From: Actinernus sp. WN-2022 | Taxonomy: Eukaryota > Cnidaria > Anthozoa > Actiniaria > Actinernidae | Reading direction: 5' to 3' | DNA: 64,000 bases | Assembly: GCA_030867875.1 (NCBI GenBank) | Contig: JAOWCC010000655.1 | Coordinates: 12,980,269-13,044,268, forward strand | In this document: in pieces, positions 48,445 through 59,584 of the stretch | Layout of the letters: each line of letters begins with the position of its first letter | Position numbering within the stretch: the first letter of the stretch is position 1 | Position numbers and translations under genes: made by a program | The notes under the pieces: generated by a model | What the model saw: only the letters and a program-made list of their open reading frames with translations | Database searches by the model: none | What the model was told of the DNA's origin: nothing

Positions 48445-48893
48445 TTAAAACAAAAACTAAAACAAAAAATGTAACAGCGGGATTTTAAAGAAGAGATATT
48501 ACGCTGTAAATACCGCTAATTTGGAGGTAAATTAAGTGAACTTCTTTGCCATGAAAAACAGGTTGAAGTTTGAGTCTTTTCAGACAGAAATCATATGGAA
48601 AGTGTTTTCATTAGCTATTCAACACTTATGTTCTCGCGAAATCTTAAGTATCCAAAATTTGTAACACCGGGAAAAGATTATTTGATTATTCATCTGTTAT
48701 CGAGTGTTTTCTTATCGAAATCGTATAAATATTTCTACCATGAAACTTGAATGTTTTTGCATCTGTCAAATCGCCTTCGAGCTTGCATATTTATTAACTT
48801 TCAGAACTCCCGCGGGCAATCCTAAGCTCCGCCTCCTGAATTATAACAGAAGATACCGAAACAAAGGACGGCAGTGAAAAGAGTAATTGGGTT
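48301..48893. other. No gene seen
   Basis: AT-rich sequence between the Penelope fragment and the 240-base tandem duplication. An A-rich stretch follows 48,444. No polymerase, helicase or LTR remains could be recognised. Confidence 0.4.
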
Positions 48894-49370
48894 AGGCTTT
48901 ACTGAGGATCGGCTTCTGATCAGTATTATAGTTAAGCGGCACTTTGCCTTTGGTATAAAACCAACGCGCTTTTGTGAAATGACAAAATCTAAACGAAGAA
49001 AACAAGTTCACAAATCAAGAGCGCATCACAAGCGATTAAACAGACGGATTGTTTATGTCTTAAGCTTTAAAACGATACCTTTCCCACGGTTATGTGTGGC
49101 CTAGAATCAGAGTTATCCGCAAATGAATCTTCGGCTTTACTGAGGACCAGCTTCTGATCAGTATTATAGTTAAGCGGCACTTTGCCTTTGGTATAAAACC
49201 AACGCGCTTTGTGAATGACAAAACATAAACGAAGAAAACAAGTTCACAAATCAAGAGCGCATCACAAGCGATTAAACAGACGGATTGTTTATGCCTTAAG
49301 CTTTAAAACGAGACCTTCCCACGATTATGTGTGGCCTAGAAGCGAACTGTTCCGAAAAATAATTTTCGGC
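48894..49370. repeat. Tandem duplication of a unit of about 240 bases
   Basis: Two copies of a unit starting GGCTTTACTGAGGA lie at about 48,894 and 49,129, about 90-95% alike, with the beginning of a third at about 49,367. No coding sense is evident. Confidence 0.75.
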
Positions 49371-49976
49371 TTTACTGATTGAACTCGAGTTGCGATTCTT
49401 TTACTGATATCTAGACTTCTAGTGGTCAGATAAGCTTCAATGATATCTTATTTTAAAGAGCCTGGAGACCAGTGGCCTGTGACGTGTATGTAGTCAGGCG
49501 TTCGTTCAATCCCATACAAACGTCTCTTATTTCTGCGACTCTTGCAAGCTCACCACATGATAAATATCCAATGAAATATCACCAAACTTGGTAAATTTAC
49601 TAATTTCGTTGTGCTCTTTCTTGTGATAGAGTTTATTTTCTACTGATTAGACTATAATAGGACGTTTTTCCTTTTTGAATTCTTTTTCTTATTCAGATTT
49701 TCCAACTCCTTTGAGAATACCAAGACAATAGTCTAAATTAAAGGAACAAAAGAAACCGTGCAAAGGATTCTGGTAGTTGTAGTAAAATGCGCCCGATTGA
49801 CGTCATAATTCCAGGCTCTCACCAAGACTCGCGCTGACTTCCAACTGGAAACAGGAAGCCCAAAACGGATGTTTTCGCTAACTTTGACGCCAGTAAAATC
49901 GTCGAAGTTTAGTTTTTTCACATTTATTTTTTCGAATTCTTTGTCAGGGCGCTATACAGAATAGACGTCAAAAATA
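49371..49976. other. No gene seen upstream of the BEL/Pao fragment
   Basis: No LTR matching the 3' LTR at 54,232-54,590 and no gag sequence is visible here, so the BEL/Pao element starts abruptly at about 49,977. Confidence 0.45.
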
Positions 49977-49981
49977 TTATT

Positions 49982-52900
49982 TTGGGGGTTATTGGCACTT
50001 TAAGTATAGTCCCAGTTAGGCCGGGGAAGCTCAAGAACAGCGATAAGTTCGTAGAAACATACGCCTTTCTAGACAACGGAAGCTGCGCAACGTTTTGCAC
50101 TGAGAACCTGGCCCGACGCCTTAATGCTAACGGAAGAAGGAAAAGGATACTACTGCATACAATGAGTCAAGAAAAACACGTCGAAACTTCTGTGATTTCC
50201 AACATGGAAGTAAGCAGCTTAGATGCTACCGAGGTAGTGGAGCTTCCAGAAGTCTATACGCAGCCTGCGATACCAGCCTCGCAAGCGAACATTCCTACAC
50301 AACCTGACGTGGATAAGTGGCCACACTTAAGCAAGCTTCGCGTACCGAGTATAGACGCCAAAGTAGAGCTACTGATTGGCGCGAATGCACCGAAGGCAAT
50401 GAAGCCGTGGGAGATAATAAACAGCAAGGACGGCGGACCATACGCGGTAAAGACCATACTTGGATGGGCTATAAATGGGCCGCTCAGGTGTTCCGAAAGT
50501 TATCACGTACACTCATACAGGACGAGCGTCACCACTCTCGAGCAACAACTGACGAACCAGTTCAATCATGACTTCAGTGAGCGCGCGATAGACGACGAAC
50601 CAGAAAGGTCAAGAGAGGACCATCAGTTTATGGAATATGCAAACGGTACTCTTACCCAGAAAGACGGACACTACAGCATAGGGCTGCCACTTAGAAACAG
50701 GGAAGTGTCCATGCCGGATAACCGTGCTATGGCGGAACAGCGTGTGCGCCACTTGAAGCGTAAGTTCGATAAGGACGCGAAGTTCTACGAGGAATATCTA
50801 ACCTTTATGAGCAACGTAATCGAGAAAGGGTATGCCGAACGGGTCCCCCAAGACGAGTTGACGAGAGATGACGGTAGGATGTGGTACATACCCCACCATT
50901 GTGTATACCACCCACGCAAAGGCAAGATAAGAGTTGGCTTCGACTGTGCAGCCAGTTACCAGGGCTCCTCGCTGAACGGATGCCTTCTCCAAGGTCCAAA
51001 CATGACGAATTCTCTAATAGGAGTGCTGACCAAATTTCGCCAGGAGCAAGTTGCTATGATGGCCGACATTGAGTCGATGTTCTATCAGGTAAAGGTGCCG
51101 TCTGAGGATTGTGATCTACTTCGTTTCCTCTGGTGGCCAGAGGGTGATCTCACCCAGGATATCCAGGAGTACAGAATGGTCGTGCACTTGTTTGGCTCGG
51201 TATCATCCCCAAGCTGCGCAAATCTGGCACTTAGGCAGACTGCTGAAGACTGCAGAGACGAGTTCGGATCGGACGTCGCAAATACCATCTTAAGCAATTT
51301 TTACGTAGACGACCTACTAAAGTCAGTCTCAACTGAAGAACAAGCTGTATCCCTAGCAAGCGATCTCCAAGCAGCTTGCGCCAAGGGAGGATTCAACCTG
51401 ACTAAATGGATCTCTAACGATCGCACGGTCTTGTCGTCGATCCCGGAAGAAAGGCGAGCAAAGGAAGTTAAGGACCTCGACCTGGATCAAGACTCGCTCC
51501 CCATTGAAAGAGCATTAGGAATGCAATGGAGCGTCGAGTCAGATAAGTTTGAATTTGAAATAGCAGTTCAAGAGCGTCCTGCTACCAGGAGAGGTATCCT
51601 GTCCATTACCAGCTCTGTTTATGACACTTTGGGCTTGCTTGCTCCGTTCATCCTACCAGCCAGAATAATTCTACAACATTTGTGTCGTCTTAAGATAGGC
51701 TGGGACGATCCTATCCCAGATAAGTACCTCGCGCAGTGGCGAAATTGGATGTCGGACCTCCAGAGGATTGAGGAGTTTAAGGTTGATAGGTGCTTGAAAC
51801 CAGCAGGATTCGGCGAAATTAAGTCTGCCGAGCTACATCACTTTGCTGACGCTAGCGAGGCTGGCTACGGCACTGCATCGTACATAAGAATGACGAGTGA
51901 AACTGGCAAAGTACACGTTGCCTTGGTCATGGGGAAGTCGCGTGTAGCGCCGCTAAAACAAGTAACAATTCCAAGATTGGAGCTCACCGCAGTAACAGTC
52001 CTCGTTCGAATCGATAAGAAGATGAGAACGGAATTAGAGATACCTATTGATAGGAGCGTGTTCTGGACCGATAGCACGTCGGTACTAAAGTACATCCAGA
52101 ACGAAACGACCAGATTCCATACCTTCGTCGCCAATCGAGTTTCAGTTATCCGTGAAGGTTCGCAACCAAAGCAATGGAGATACGTAGAGTCAGCTTTGAA
52201 CCCAGCCGATGAAGCGTCTAGGGGATTGGCTGCAGAAATATTCCTAAGCAATTTTCGGTGGACTCACGGACCCGAGTTCCTTCTCAAGGAAGAGAAAGAT
52301 TGGCCGAGACTTAACGATACATTGAAGCTGACAGCAGAGGATCCAGAGGTAAAGGAAATCGCTGTTGTCAATGCAATAAATGTAGATGATGTGAACACTG
52401 TGAACCGGTTCATCACTCACTTTTCCAGCTGGACGAAGCTCAAGAGGTGCACAGCTTGGATCCTCAAGGTACGCGCTGTGCTCCTGCAGAGAAGTACCAT
52501 GCAGAAGAAGCAAGTGAGCGCCTGCAAAGTCGGAGACGCAGCGGCGTCTACTGGAAGGGACAAGAAACCCAGAGATGTCCAGGGGAAGCCCTACTTGACC
52601 GTGGAAGACATAAGAGATGCAGAGAAACAAATCCTCTTCTTCATTCAGCGGCAGATATACAAGGAAGAAATAGACGGCTTAACCAAGAAAGAAGTGAAAG
52701 GAGAAGAGCAAGCCAATAGAGCCCAAGTTAAGAAATCGAGCCACATTGCCAAGTTAGCACCATGGCTAGTTGGTGGTCTTCTTAGAGTTGGAGGCAGAAT
52801 AAGTCAAGGGGACATGCCCGAAGAGTGCAAGCACCCCATTATCGTACCTAAAGGCACCCATGTATCGAAGCTAATATTGCGTCAAATCCATCAAGACGTA

Positions 52901-53986
52901 AACCACGAAGGGCGAAACCACATGCTATCTCGTCTACGTGAGAGGTTTTGGATTGTAAACGCAAATTCCGCCTCGAGGAAGATAATCAAGGAGTGCTTAA
53001 AATGCCAAAAACAGAGAGCAAAGGTGGGAGAACAGATGATGGCAGACCTTCCACCGGAGCGCCTCATACCAGATGAACCACCCTTTACAAGAGTGGGTAT
53101 CGACTACTTTGGCCCCATAGAAGTGAAACGCGGCCGCAGCATAGTAAAGAGATATGGCGTACTCTTCACATGCTTAGCTATAAGGGCTGTCCATATTGAA
53201 GTAGCTCATACCCTAGACACTGATTCGTGCGTTAATGCACTATGTCGCTTCATTAGTAGAAGAGGTCAAGTCAGAGAGATGATCTCGGACAACGGAACTA
53301 ACTTGAAGGCAACAGAACGCGAACTCAGGGAGTCTATCAGCGAGTTAGACGAGTCTCCAATTCGTGAGGCAATGCTACCAAGAAGTATCAACTGGAAATT
53401 CAATCCGCCAACAGGATCTCACCACGGTGGCGTATGGGAACGTCAGATAAGGACTGTTAGGAAGATCCTGGCCGCCATACTGAAGGAACAGACACTCGAT
53501 GATGAGGGACTCCACACCTTACTTTGTGAGGTAGAAGCAACGATTAATGATCGTCCTATTACTCCAGTCTCCAGCGATCCTAATGACTTAGAAGCCTTGA
53601 CGCCTAATTGCTTATTGCTGTTAAAGACCAAGCCCAGTCTACCTCCCGGCGTCTTCGATCGCAAGGATATGTACGTTCGACGCAGATGGAGACAAGTCCA
53701 ATATATGGCAGATATTTTCTGGAAACGATGGTCCAGAGAGTACCTTACCCAGCTCCAGGAGAGACAGAAGTGGGTCAGACCTAGGAGGAATCTGTCTGAA
53801 GGAGATATCGTTCTTCTTGTGGATGACGCAGCACCTAGAAACTCATGGCAGATGGGCAGGGTGACGGTTACCATGCCGGATAGGAACGGGTTCGTGCGCC
53901 GTGTGAAAGTAAAGACCAAGACGAGCACGCTAGAGCGACCTATCACAAAGCTCTGTCTTCTGTTAGAATCTGAAAACGGTGGCTAG
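49982..53986 (+). CDS. BEL/Pao pol polyprotein (1,334 codons open)
   Basis: The frame starts inside the protease region (AFLDNGSCATFCTENLA, an aspartic protease loop with DNGS). The Pao-type reverse transcriptase follows (KIRVGFDCAASYQGSSLN, IESMFYQVKVP, NFYVDDLLKSV with YVDD). The RNase H region reads LHHFADASEAGYGTASY. The zinc-binding and rve integrase parts include RVGIDYFGPIEV, MISDNGTNLKATE and SHHGGVWERQIRTVRKIL, and a BEL-type C-terminal domain has RRRWRQVQYMADIFWKRW. No stop or frameshift is seen over 4 kb, in contrast to the missing 5' third of the element. The true initiation site is upstream of the truncation; the ATG at 49,982 is simply the first available. Its intactness suggests a young insertion. 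Confidence 0.85.
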   Translation: MGVIGTLSIVPVRPGKLKNSDKFVETYAFLDNGSCATFCTENLARRLNANGRRKRILLHTMSQEKHVETSVISNMEVSSLDATEVVELPEVYTQPAIPASQANIPTQPDVDKWPHLSKLRVPSIDAKVELLIGANAPKAMKPWEIINSKDGGPYAVKTILGWAINGPLRCSESYHVHSYRTSVTTLEQQLTNQFNHDFSERAIDDEPERSREDHQFMEYANGTLTQKDGHYSIGLPLRNREVSMPDNRAMAEQRVRHLKRKFDKDAKFYEEYLTFMSNVIEKGYAERVPQDELTRDDGRMWYIPHHCVYHPRKGKIRVGFDCAASYQGSSLNGCLLQGPNMTNSLIGVLTKFRQEQVAMMADIESMFYQVKVPSEDCDLLRFLWWPEGDLTQDIQEYRMVVHLFGSVSSPSCANLALRQTAEDCRDEFGSDVANTILSNFYVDDLLKSVSTEEQAVSLASDLQAACAKGGFNLTKWISNDRTVLSSIPEERRAKEVKDLDLDQDSLPIERALGMQWSVESDKFEFEIAVQERPATRRGILSITSSVYDTLGLLAPFILPARIILQHLCRLKIGWDDPIPDKYLAQWRNWMSDLQRIEEFKVDRCLKPAGFGEIKSAELHHFADASEAGYGTASYIRMTSETGKVHVALVMGKSRVAPLKQVTIPRLELTAVTVLVRIDKKMRTELEIPIDRSVFWTDSTSVLKYIQNETTRFHTFVANRVSVIREGSQPKQWRYVESALNPADEASRGLAAEIFLSNFRWTHGPEFLLKEEKDWPRLNDTLKLTAEDPEVKEIAVVNAINVDDVNTVNRFITHFSSWTKLKRCTAWILKVRAVLLQRSTMQKKQVSACKVGDAAASTGRDKKPRDVQGKPYLTVEDIRDAEKQILFFIQRQIYKEEIDGLTKKEVKGEEQANRAQVKKSSHIAKLAPWLVGGLLRVGGRISQGDMPEECKHPIIVPKGTHVSKLILRQIHQDVNHEGRNHMLSRLRERFWIVNANSASRKIIKECLKCQKQRAKVGEQMMADLPPERLIPDEPPFTRVGIDYFGPIEVKRGRSIVKRYGVLFTCLAIRAVHIEVAHTLDTDSCVNALCRFISRRGQVREMISDNGTNLKATERELRESISELDESPIREAMLPRSINWKFNPPTGSHHGGVWERQIRTVRKILAAILKEQTLDDEGLHTLLCEVEATINDRPITPVSSDPNDLEALTPNCLLLLKTKPSLPPGVFDRKDMYVRRRWRQVQYMADIFWKRWSREYLTQLQERQKWVRPRRNLSEGDIVLLVDDAAPRNSWQMGRVTVTMPDRNGFVRRVKVKTKTSTLERPITKLCLLLESENGG

Positions 53987-54231
53987 ACGAGATTAGGACA
54001 AGGTGTCTTACCCCAGGAACTAAGCATAACTTGTAATGCTATTCAATTTTAGACATTGGGAACTTACGAAGTCTTGGGAGCTTATACATTGTAATAATTT
54101 TGCATGCTTATCAGCTGGTCATGTGTATCAGCGAACAGCTACACCATATTAAGACGTTAACAATTTCGTCCGTTAAGGTTTATATTGTTAGTAATTGTCA
54201 CAGGAACTGCGTAGACAATTAGGGGCCGGAA

Positions 54232-54590
54232 TGTAACGGCCGAATCGCTTGCCTTTGTTCATTTCCGGTTCAGGTCACATTTTTTACTTCCTGTTACGTC
54301 ACGCGTGTGCCTCGGTTCGGTGCGGACACGAGGTATTGAAAATTCCAGTTTCGCTCGCTCTGCACCAACTGGGGAACAAACGATTTTTCAACCTCTCTCA
54401 CTCTCTTTATATCGTTATTGGTTCGTTTACTTACAAGTAACAGACAGGATTTCGTTTGTATGTACAAGTTTACAGTGGTCGTTAAGCTATTGGAGCTTCT
54501 AGTAAACTTATCGAGCCAACCGAGCGTTGAAAGTGTTTATTGTGCGAGCGAGCCACAAAACTTGGAGTGGTCGCCATTGGGGCAGCTACA
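54232..54590 (+). repeat. 3' LTR of the BEL/Pao element
   Basis: It begins TGTAACGGCCGAATCGC after a purine tract and ends GGCAGCTACA at the junction with Polinton coding sequence. It is 359 bases with TG...CA ends. No second copy is in the window. Confidence 0.7.
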
Positions 54591-56691
54591 ATAGTTGTTC
54601 ATTCTTATCTCGCCATTGAGCTGGAGATACTGTTGGAAGATGTGATTTCCCGGGCATACATAAAAAGCACCATTCTTCATTACGATCACATATTATTGGA
54701 GTTACATATGCTGATACTCCATCCAATTTGCGAAGTGCATGTTTCTGAATGTATATAGAATCAGTGGCGACAGGAACGGCTTCATTGGTAGTGAAACGTT
54801 GTAACATACATAGTAGATTTATGTGTGCATAAGCTAACATGCTTGAACGCAAATGTGTATATTGAGGTTGATTTCCATCGTAATACGTAAGGATGTGACC
54901 AAGAGGACATTGTTCGGGCGATCCAACCAAAGTGTCATTTCGTATAGTATCTCGTACTAGGAAATCGAGTTCTCCTTGATCAGTTACCAATCGTCTGGTC
55001 AAACGTTTTCCATCGACTTTGCTACCTTGGGTGAACTTTCCTATAATGGCACATCCCTGATCTCGACTTTCTGGAAGCCATATCTTCGTTTGCTTATCGA
55101 AAGACACAATAACTTCGCGAATGATGAGAGTTTCGAGAAATCCTTGGTCTACAAGAAATGCAAGAAGTTGTGTTGGTGCCCATCCATTCTCTGAGAAATG
55201 TTTTCCAAACCACGATGGAATGATGGGATGGCATATAGGAGCGAATGACCATTCTTGGATCTCAGCGAATTCAGTTCCAATGTCGATAGGAAGTGGACCA
55301 TTCACAGATACTCTAGTCGTACGATTAATTGGATGACCGAATCGTTCGAAATATGGTTTCGCTTCACATTCACCTTGAAAACTCGCCGGATAGCAAGACT
55401 TCATATCAATGCTAATGACATCTCTAGTATCGTAGTCCATCGAATTCCATAACCCACCATTTCCGTGTTCCACACAAGACTTTTGTATATCTTCAAGAAA
55501 ATTGGATGGAGTCGGCTTCCAATTATTCTTTTCCTTTGCTATTACACTTGCTGCATGATTCTCACCAAATACCCGATCGGCAAGGGATTCGTCACCCAAG
55601 TATTGGCATATTAGTTGTAGTCTATCTTGAGTTTGTTGAGTTCTGTAAGTGCGACCATCTTGGAGTACGAATTGATTGACATTACGGTGCCTTCCTTCTG
55701 ATCCTCCTAACAACCATACCGCTTTTGGTTCATTCAAAGTTGCTTGTCGAATGGCTTCCCACACATCACCTTCATATATATGGACACTACGAGATTGTGG
55801 GAAATGCAGATCTTTGGACCAGGTATGGCCATTGTGATAGATTAGTTCTATAGATTTCCATTTGCTTGCCTGATATTTGCCACTATTATAGATATCCTCA
55901 CCAGCAATGTCACTCAGGATTATAGACCGTTTAATAATCGTCTCAAGTTTAGACATATCATCGATTGTGGCACCATTGTCATGGACTTGTTCTTCCCATT
56001 CATGTATATTCTCATATCTCTTAGGAGTTAGACCTTGGCCTCTCGAAGCACCTTCGAAATGCTCTATCACTCTCTGTGCGACGCAATTAAGATCAACAAC
56101 ACGCATTGGAACTAGATTTGCGAGATCTGGTGCTCTGATGGGATAAAGTCCATAGACCACTGCAGTAACTGGATATGCGTTCTGATAATATACCTTGTCG
56201 ATTCCAACTATCGCACCTGGTTTAGTATCATCAGAAATCTCGATTACGCCATAACCCTTCTTTCTCTCAACGTGGACTGGTTCGAAACTTATCGTCGACG
56301 ATCCAATACGTATTTCCATCATTGTTATGTTCTCTAAGGAATTTAATTTTCAAGATGAACTCACCATCTGGAAGTGCCGCAAGAATTTCTCTTGCTCTTC
56401 CTATGGTCATACGGCCATCCAAAGCCAATCGACCAGCTCTTACTTCGATACCATCGGCGACATTAATATTGCCAATATCAAGTGGGTCTTCCGTTTCTAC
56501 CCTCCACGTAGAGTAGACGGCAGTTGCACCATCGACTTCAAACATATCCTTATAGCGTCTATCAAGAGTTCTACCCATTGCTCATCTGGAAATGTTATAG
56601 GATGAGGCACTTGTATGTCTAAGTCATATCTCTCATTATTTTCTGGGATTGGTTCATACTCTGCAAGAATCTCATCAATCAGATCATCCAT
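54591..56691 (-). pseudogene. Polymerase-like replication protein of Polinton copy 2, N-terminal and palm part
   Basis: The start is the ATG at 56,691 (MDDLIDEILAEYEPIPENN). Two frameshifts (near 56,560 and 56,300) connect it to the 578-codon frame that ends at the BEL insertion. In that frame, residues 304-314 read SIDMKSCYPAS, like family-B motif A (D-x-x-S-x-Y-P). GKFTQGSKVDGKRL follows at about 428. Residues 518-525 read VATDSIYI, like motif C but with Ala where the first Asp of DTD is expected. I recall this family from metazoan and fungal mobile elements, followed by a P-loop helicase and an HNH nuclease. Here the reading is cut at 54,591 and the HNH part is at 46,392-46,850. It does not resemble the copy 1 polymerase. 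Confidence 0.6.
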
Positions 56692-56829
56692 AGTAGAAAT
56701 GATGATATACCTAATAGTAACCCTTCCTCTAAATGGTTGTCGAAATACAATAAAGTGTATCACGAACAGGTATGTAACAATGGATGGATATACTGTATGT
56801 TATCCTTCCTCTAAATGGTTGTCAAACAC

Positions 56830-57114
56830 AATAAAGCGCACCACGAATGAGTATGTAACGATGGATGATATACTATGGGATAGCCTATCTCTAATAGGGC
56901 ATCGAAATAATATAATGTGGACGACGAATATAATAACAATAGCAGTAGGGGGTGGGCAGTACTTATGATGTCTGAGTGTTGACGTGTTGGATTTCGTCGT
57001 ATCACATGTTGGTTTTTGTCGTATCACATGTTGATTATCGTTGTATTTTGTCTAAATGAAATCGTTGGATACGACAAATCGACATCCAAAAATATGCTCA
57101 GCCCCCCTGCTGCT
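56830..57114. repeat. Right terminal inverted repeat of Polinton copy 2
   Basis: Inverted match of 34,280-34,580 with two instead of four minisatellite units. Just inside it, two related segments of about 100 bases, each with a CCTTCCTCTAAATGGTTGTC motif, are repeated in tandem (about 56,726-56,880). Confidence 0.85.
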
Positions 57115-57904
57115 TGAGATAAATAATCATGGAATGCATTTTTAGTGAGGTATTATTACACTTTTGTATGGAGTATTGATCTTTATTTGAGAAGGGATAG
57201 ACTACAGCCTTAGCTTGGACACAAATTCTTGGAACACCCATTTTTCCATAATAAGTCACCACAAAATCCTGATCTCACCCCGTCCACAAGTTCAATGTAG
57301 TTGTTTGAGTAGCCTGCATTTCAGCCGTCTCCTATGGTTATTTCCTCCTGAGAGAGGCGAGGAACCGAACCAGAGGAGATGGCTAAGATTCAGGCAATTT
57401 TTTTAGTTTTGTTGATAAATTGAATGGGAAAATGTAGCTTAATTTTATCAACATTGAATGGGGATCGAGAGAGAGGGGAAGCCGTACATAAAAATTGGCA
57501 AAAAATTTCCAAAATATGAGTGTTGTACATGTAGCCATCAGGTAGCCAAATATCTTTACTCAATCCCCAACGGGACTACAGGGTAGATTGCAGATGATCA
57601 ATCGAACACAACCTTTTAATTATATTGTGTAGTTCAGAGATCGAGAATGATGTTGAGATCGCACTTAGAGTCGTATATATGTTGCAGTTGTTGATAAAGT
57701 TGCTTGAGTTAATAAAGTTGATGTACGTTATTGTTGTTGGTTTTGACAAAAAATGGGGTAATCAGGGTTTTGGAGCTCCCTTTTGGGGTCAAACAGGGTG
57801 AGGGTTTGAACCTCATGGCCATACATACCTAGCCATTCATCACATATTAAGTACCTCCCCCCCCCCCCAACAAAACCCCACAACCCCCCCAAAAAAACTC
57901 CTGG
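57115..57904. other. Host intron sequence, no gene seen
   Basis: Right flank of Polinton copy 2, within the intron of the RING gene. It includes C-runs and A-runs near 57,857-57,895; otherwise nothing recognisable. Confidence 0.5.
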
Positions 57905-57905
57905 G

Positions 57906-57937
<32 letters not shown>

Positions 57938-58803
57938 GTATTTATACACATAACGCCTAGGAGCTAATGTCTGAAAATCTACTATAAAAATTCCCTACTT
58001 TAAAACATCTACATTTTATTTACAGCTAAGATAAAATGCTAAAATTACATCTATGTATTGTATATGTGTGGGTTAAGCTCTACCTTATTGAGCATTTTCT
58101 TAAATGTCTTTAAATTAGGTGCTTTACGTACTTTAGTGGGTAGATTGTTCCATAAGTGGCTAGTAATGGAAGAGTACGAATTCTTTAGCCAGTTAGTGTT
58201 AAAGCGAAATTGCTCCAGTTTTGTACCAGAGCCACGTAAGTTATAGTGAGCTAACCGTAGTTTAAAAAATTATTGGATATATAATGGACCTTGCTCTGTC
58301 ATGCATTTAAAAAATAAAACTAGTGATTGAAAATACCTTCGCTGCTTCAACGTTCGCATTTTGACTAACTGAAGGGCCCTTTCATAAGTATTCGATTTAG
58401 CTAATCCTAGAATTGATCTTATAATATAAAAATTGGCGTCCTCCAATTTATTAGTTTCGGTCTTTGCAATGCCGACAAGGACTGGGCTACAGAACTCTAA
58501 GTGCGGTAGGACAAACGCCTTATACAGCCTTGTCATCACGTCCGGTGGTAGGAATCGTCTTATTCTACGTAGCGCTGAAGTTTTTGCGTAAGCCTCCGTC
58601 AGCTGTTCTTTGATGTGCTTCTTAAACGTAAGCATTGGATCGATAGTTAGTCCAAGAATTTTCAGCGAGTCTTTCACCTCCATAGAAGAGTCGTTTAACT
58701 GAAAATTATAATTATATATTGTGGGTCCGATTGCCAGAGCTTGTGTTTTGGTGGCATTAATTGATAAGTTGTTCGATGTAAAGGTGAAGACTTTGGTGTA
58801 AGA
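57905..58803 (-). mobile_element. CR1-like non-LTR retrotransposon, 5'-truncated
   Basis: On the minus strand an open stretch from about 58,803 reads LSINATKTQALAIGP, then LKILGLTIDPMLTFKKHI, RLYKAFVLPHLEFCSPV and SLVLFFKCMTEQGP, the C-terminal part of a CR1/Jockey-type reverse transcriptase ORF, stopping at 58,270. The element ends in a (TTGA)n tail at 57,905-57,936, as usual for CR1-like 3' ends. It lies in the RING gene intron in the same orientation as that gene. Confidence 0.75.
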
Positions 58804-58999
58804 ATGACTGATGTAGTGTATATATATACAATCATCTGTTTGTCTGTCTGTCTATATAGAGTACATCTTTATAGCACATTTATATTAATTAAAGTACATG
58901 TACATTGTACACTCACCAACAGCCCACCCTTTTTCTACATGGTCTTTGACTTATATTTCATTGTTGTAAAAGTATCTGATCTACAAATATTAAACTTAC

Positions 59000-59217
59000 A
59001 CAGGCAAATGAAGAATTCTGGTGCTGTACTTCTAGACTTGATGACTGGAAGCTCATATCATGAATGGGCAGGTTTTTCGGCAAATCACTTTCATATTCTT
59101 CCTCTTCAAGGGTATACAGCCCTGTATTGACTGCTGCCCAAACACTTGGTTTCCATTTCTTGAAAATCTGTTGAGACATTGCACGGAATGTCCTTTGAGT
59201 TGCCCAGAATCCTTCCT
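59000..59217 (-). CDS. RING-finger host gene, upstream exon
   Basis: A CTTTCACAG acceptor (just right of 59,217) and a GTAAGT donor (at 58,994-58,999) bound an open stretch. It reads EGFWATQRTFRAMSQQIFKK, WKPSVWAAVNTGLYTLEEEE and QHQNSSFAC. The donor phase (0) agrees with the exon at 33,898-34,270 when the Polinton is left out. The internal ATG (59,179) may or may not be the start; the open frame and acceptor upstream of it suggest an internal exon. The intron now holds the Polinton and a CR1 fragment. Confidence 0.55.
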
Positions 59218-59507
59218 CTGTGAAAGGAAATAAAAGATGAAAATGATAAAAATAACAGTATTATTACTTGTTGAAGAATTTTGAAAGCAAATAATTGAAA
59301 GAGCTGAATTTAGAAAATGTGTGGCAGTATAATAAAAGTAAAATTCTTAGAATTTTAGCTTTATGGCATTTCGAGCCATTGAAATTATTTTTTTATAACC
59401 CAGGGGTGGATTGAGTGGCTAGCCACCCCCATTTGGGTTTGTTGGACTGGCCAAATTGCAGCATTTTACAGAGGTATCAAATGCATGTTCCTGAACAAAA
59501 AATATAT

Positions 59508-59535
59508 GACAGCCACCCCCCCCCCCCCCCCCCCC
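59508..59535. repeat. Poly-C run within a short direct repeat
   Basis: About 20 C bases lie inside one of two copies of a TGCATGTTCC...CAGCCAC unit of about 60 bases (59,480-59,575). Confidence 0.8.
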
Positions 59536-59584
59536 TGCATGTTCCCAAACAAACAATCTATGCCAGCCACTACGCCTTCAAACC

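Larger units (their letters stand above)
49977..54590 (+). mobile_element. BEL/Pao LTR retrotransposon, 5'-truncated
   Basis: A long pol frame followed by a 3' LTR (54,232-54,590) is present; gag, primer-binding site and 5' LTR are absent. The purine tract TTAGGGGCCGGAA precedes the LTR. The 3' junction lies inside the polymerase gene of Polinton copy 2. Confidence 0.8.
34280..57114. mobile_element. Polinton/Maverick (adintovirus-like) element, copy 2, with nested insertions
   Basis: Terminal inverted repeats begin AGCAGCAGGGGGGCTGAGC at both ends and extend about 290 bases. The flanks share TGAGA (34,275-34,279 and 57,115-57,119), or TTGAGA if one terminal base is assigned differently, in line with the 6-bp duplications of Polintons. 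Contents are a Cys-rich gene, a TFIIB-like gene, a virion module, an integrase and a split polymerase gene. Three insertions (42,087-43,679, about 46,835-48,300 and about 49,977-54,590) inflate it. Native sequence is about 14-16 kb, normal for this superfamily. Confidence 0.85.

Noticed and set aside
57728..57913. Minus-strand short frame with Gly/Trp-rich peptide
   Set aside because: It is created by C- and A-runs in intron sequence.
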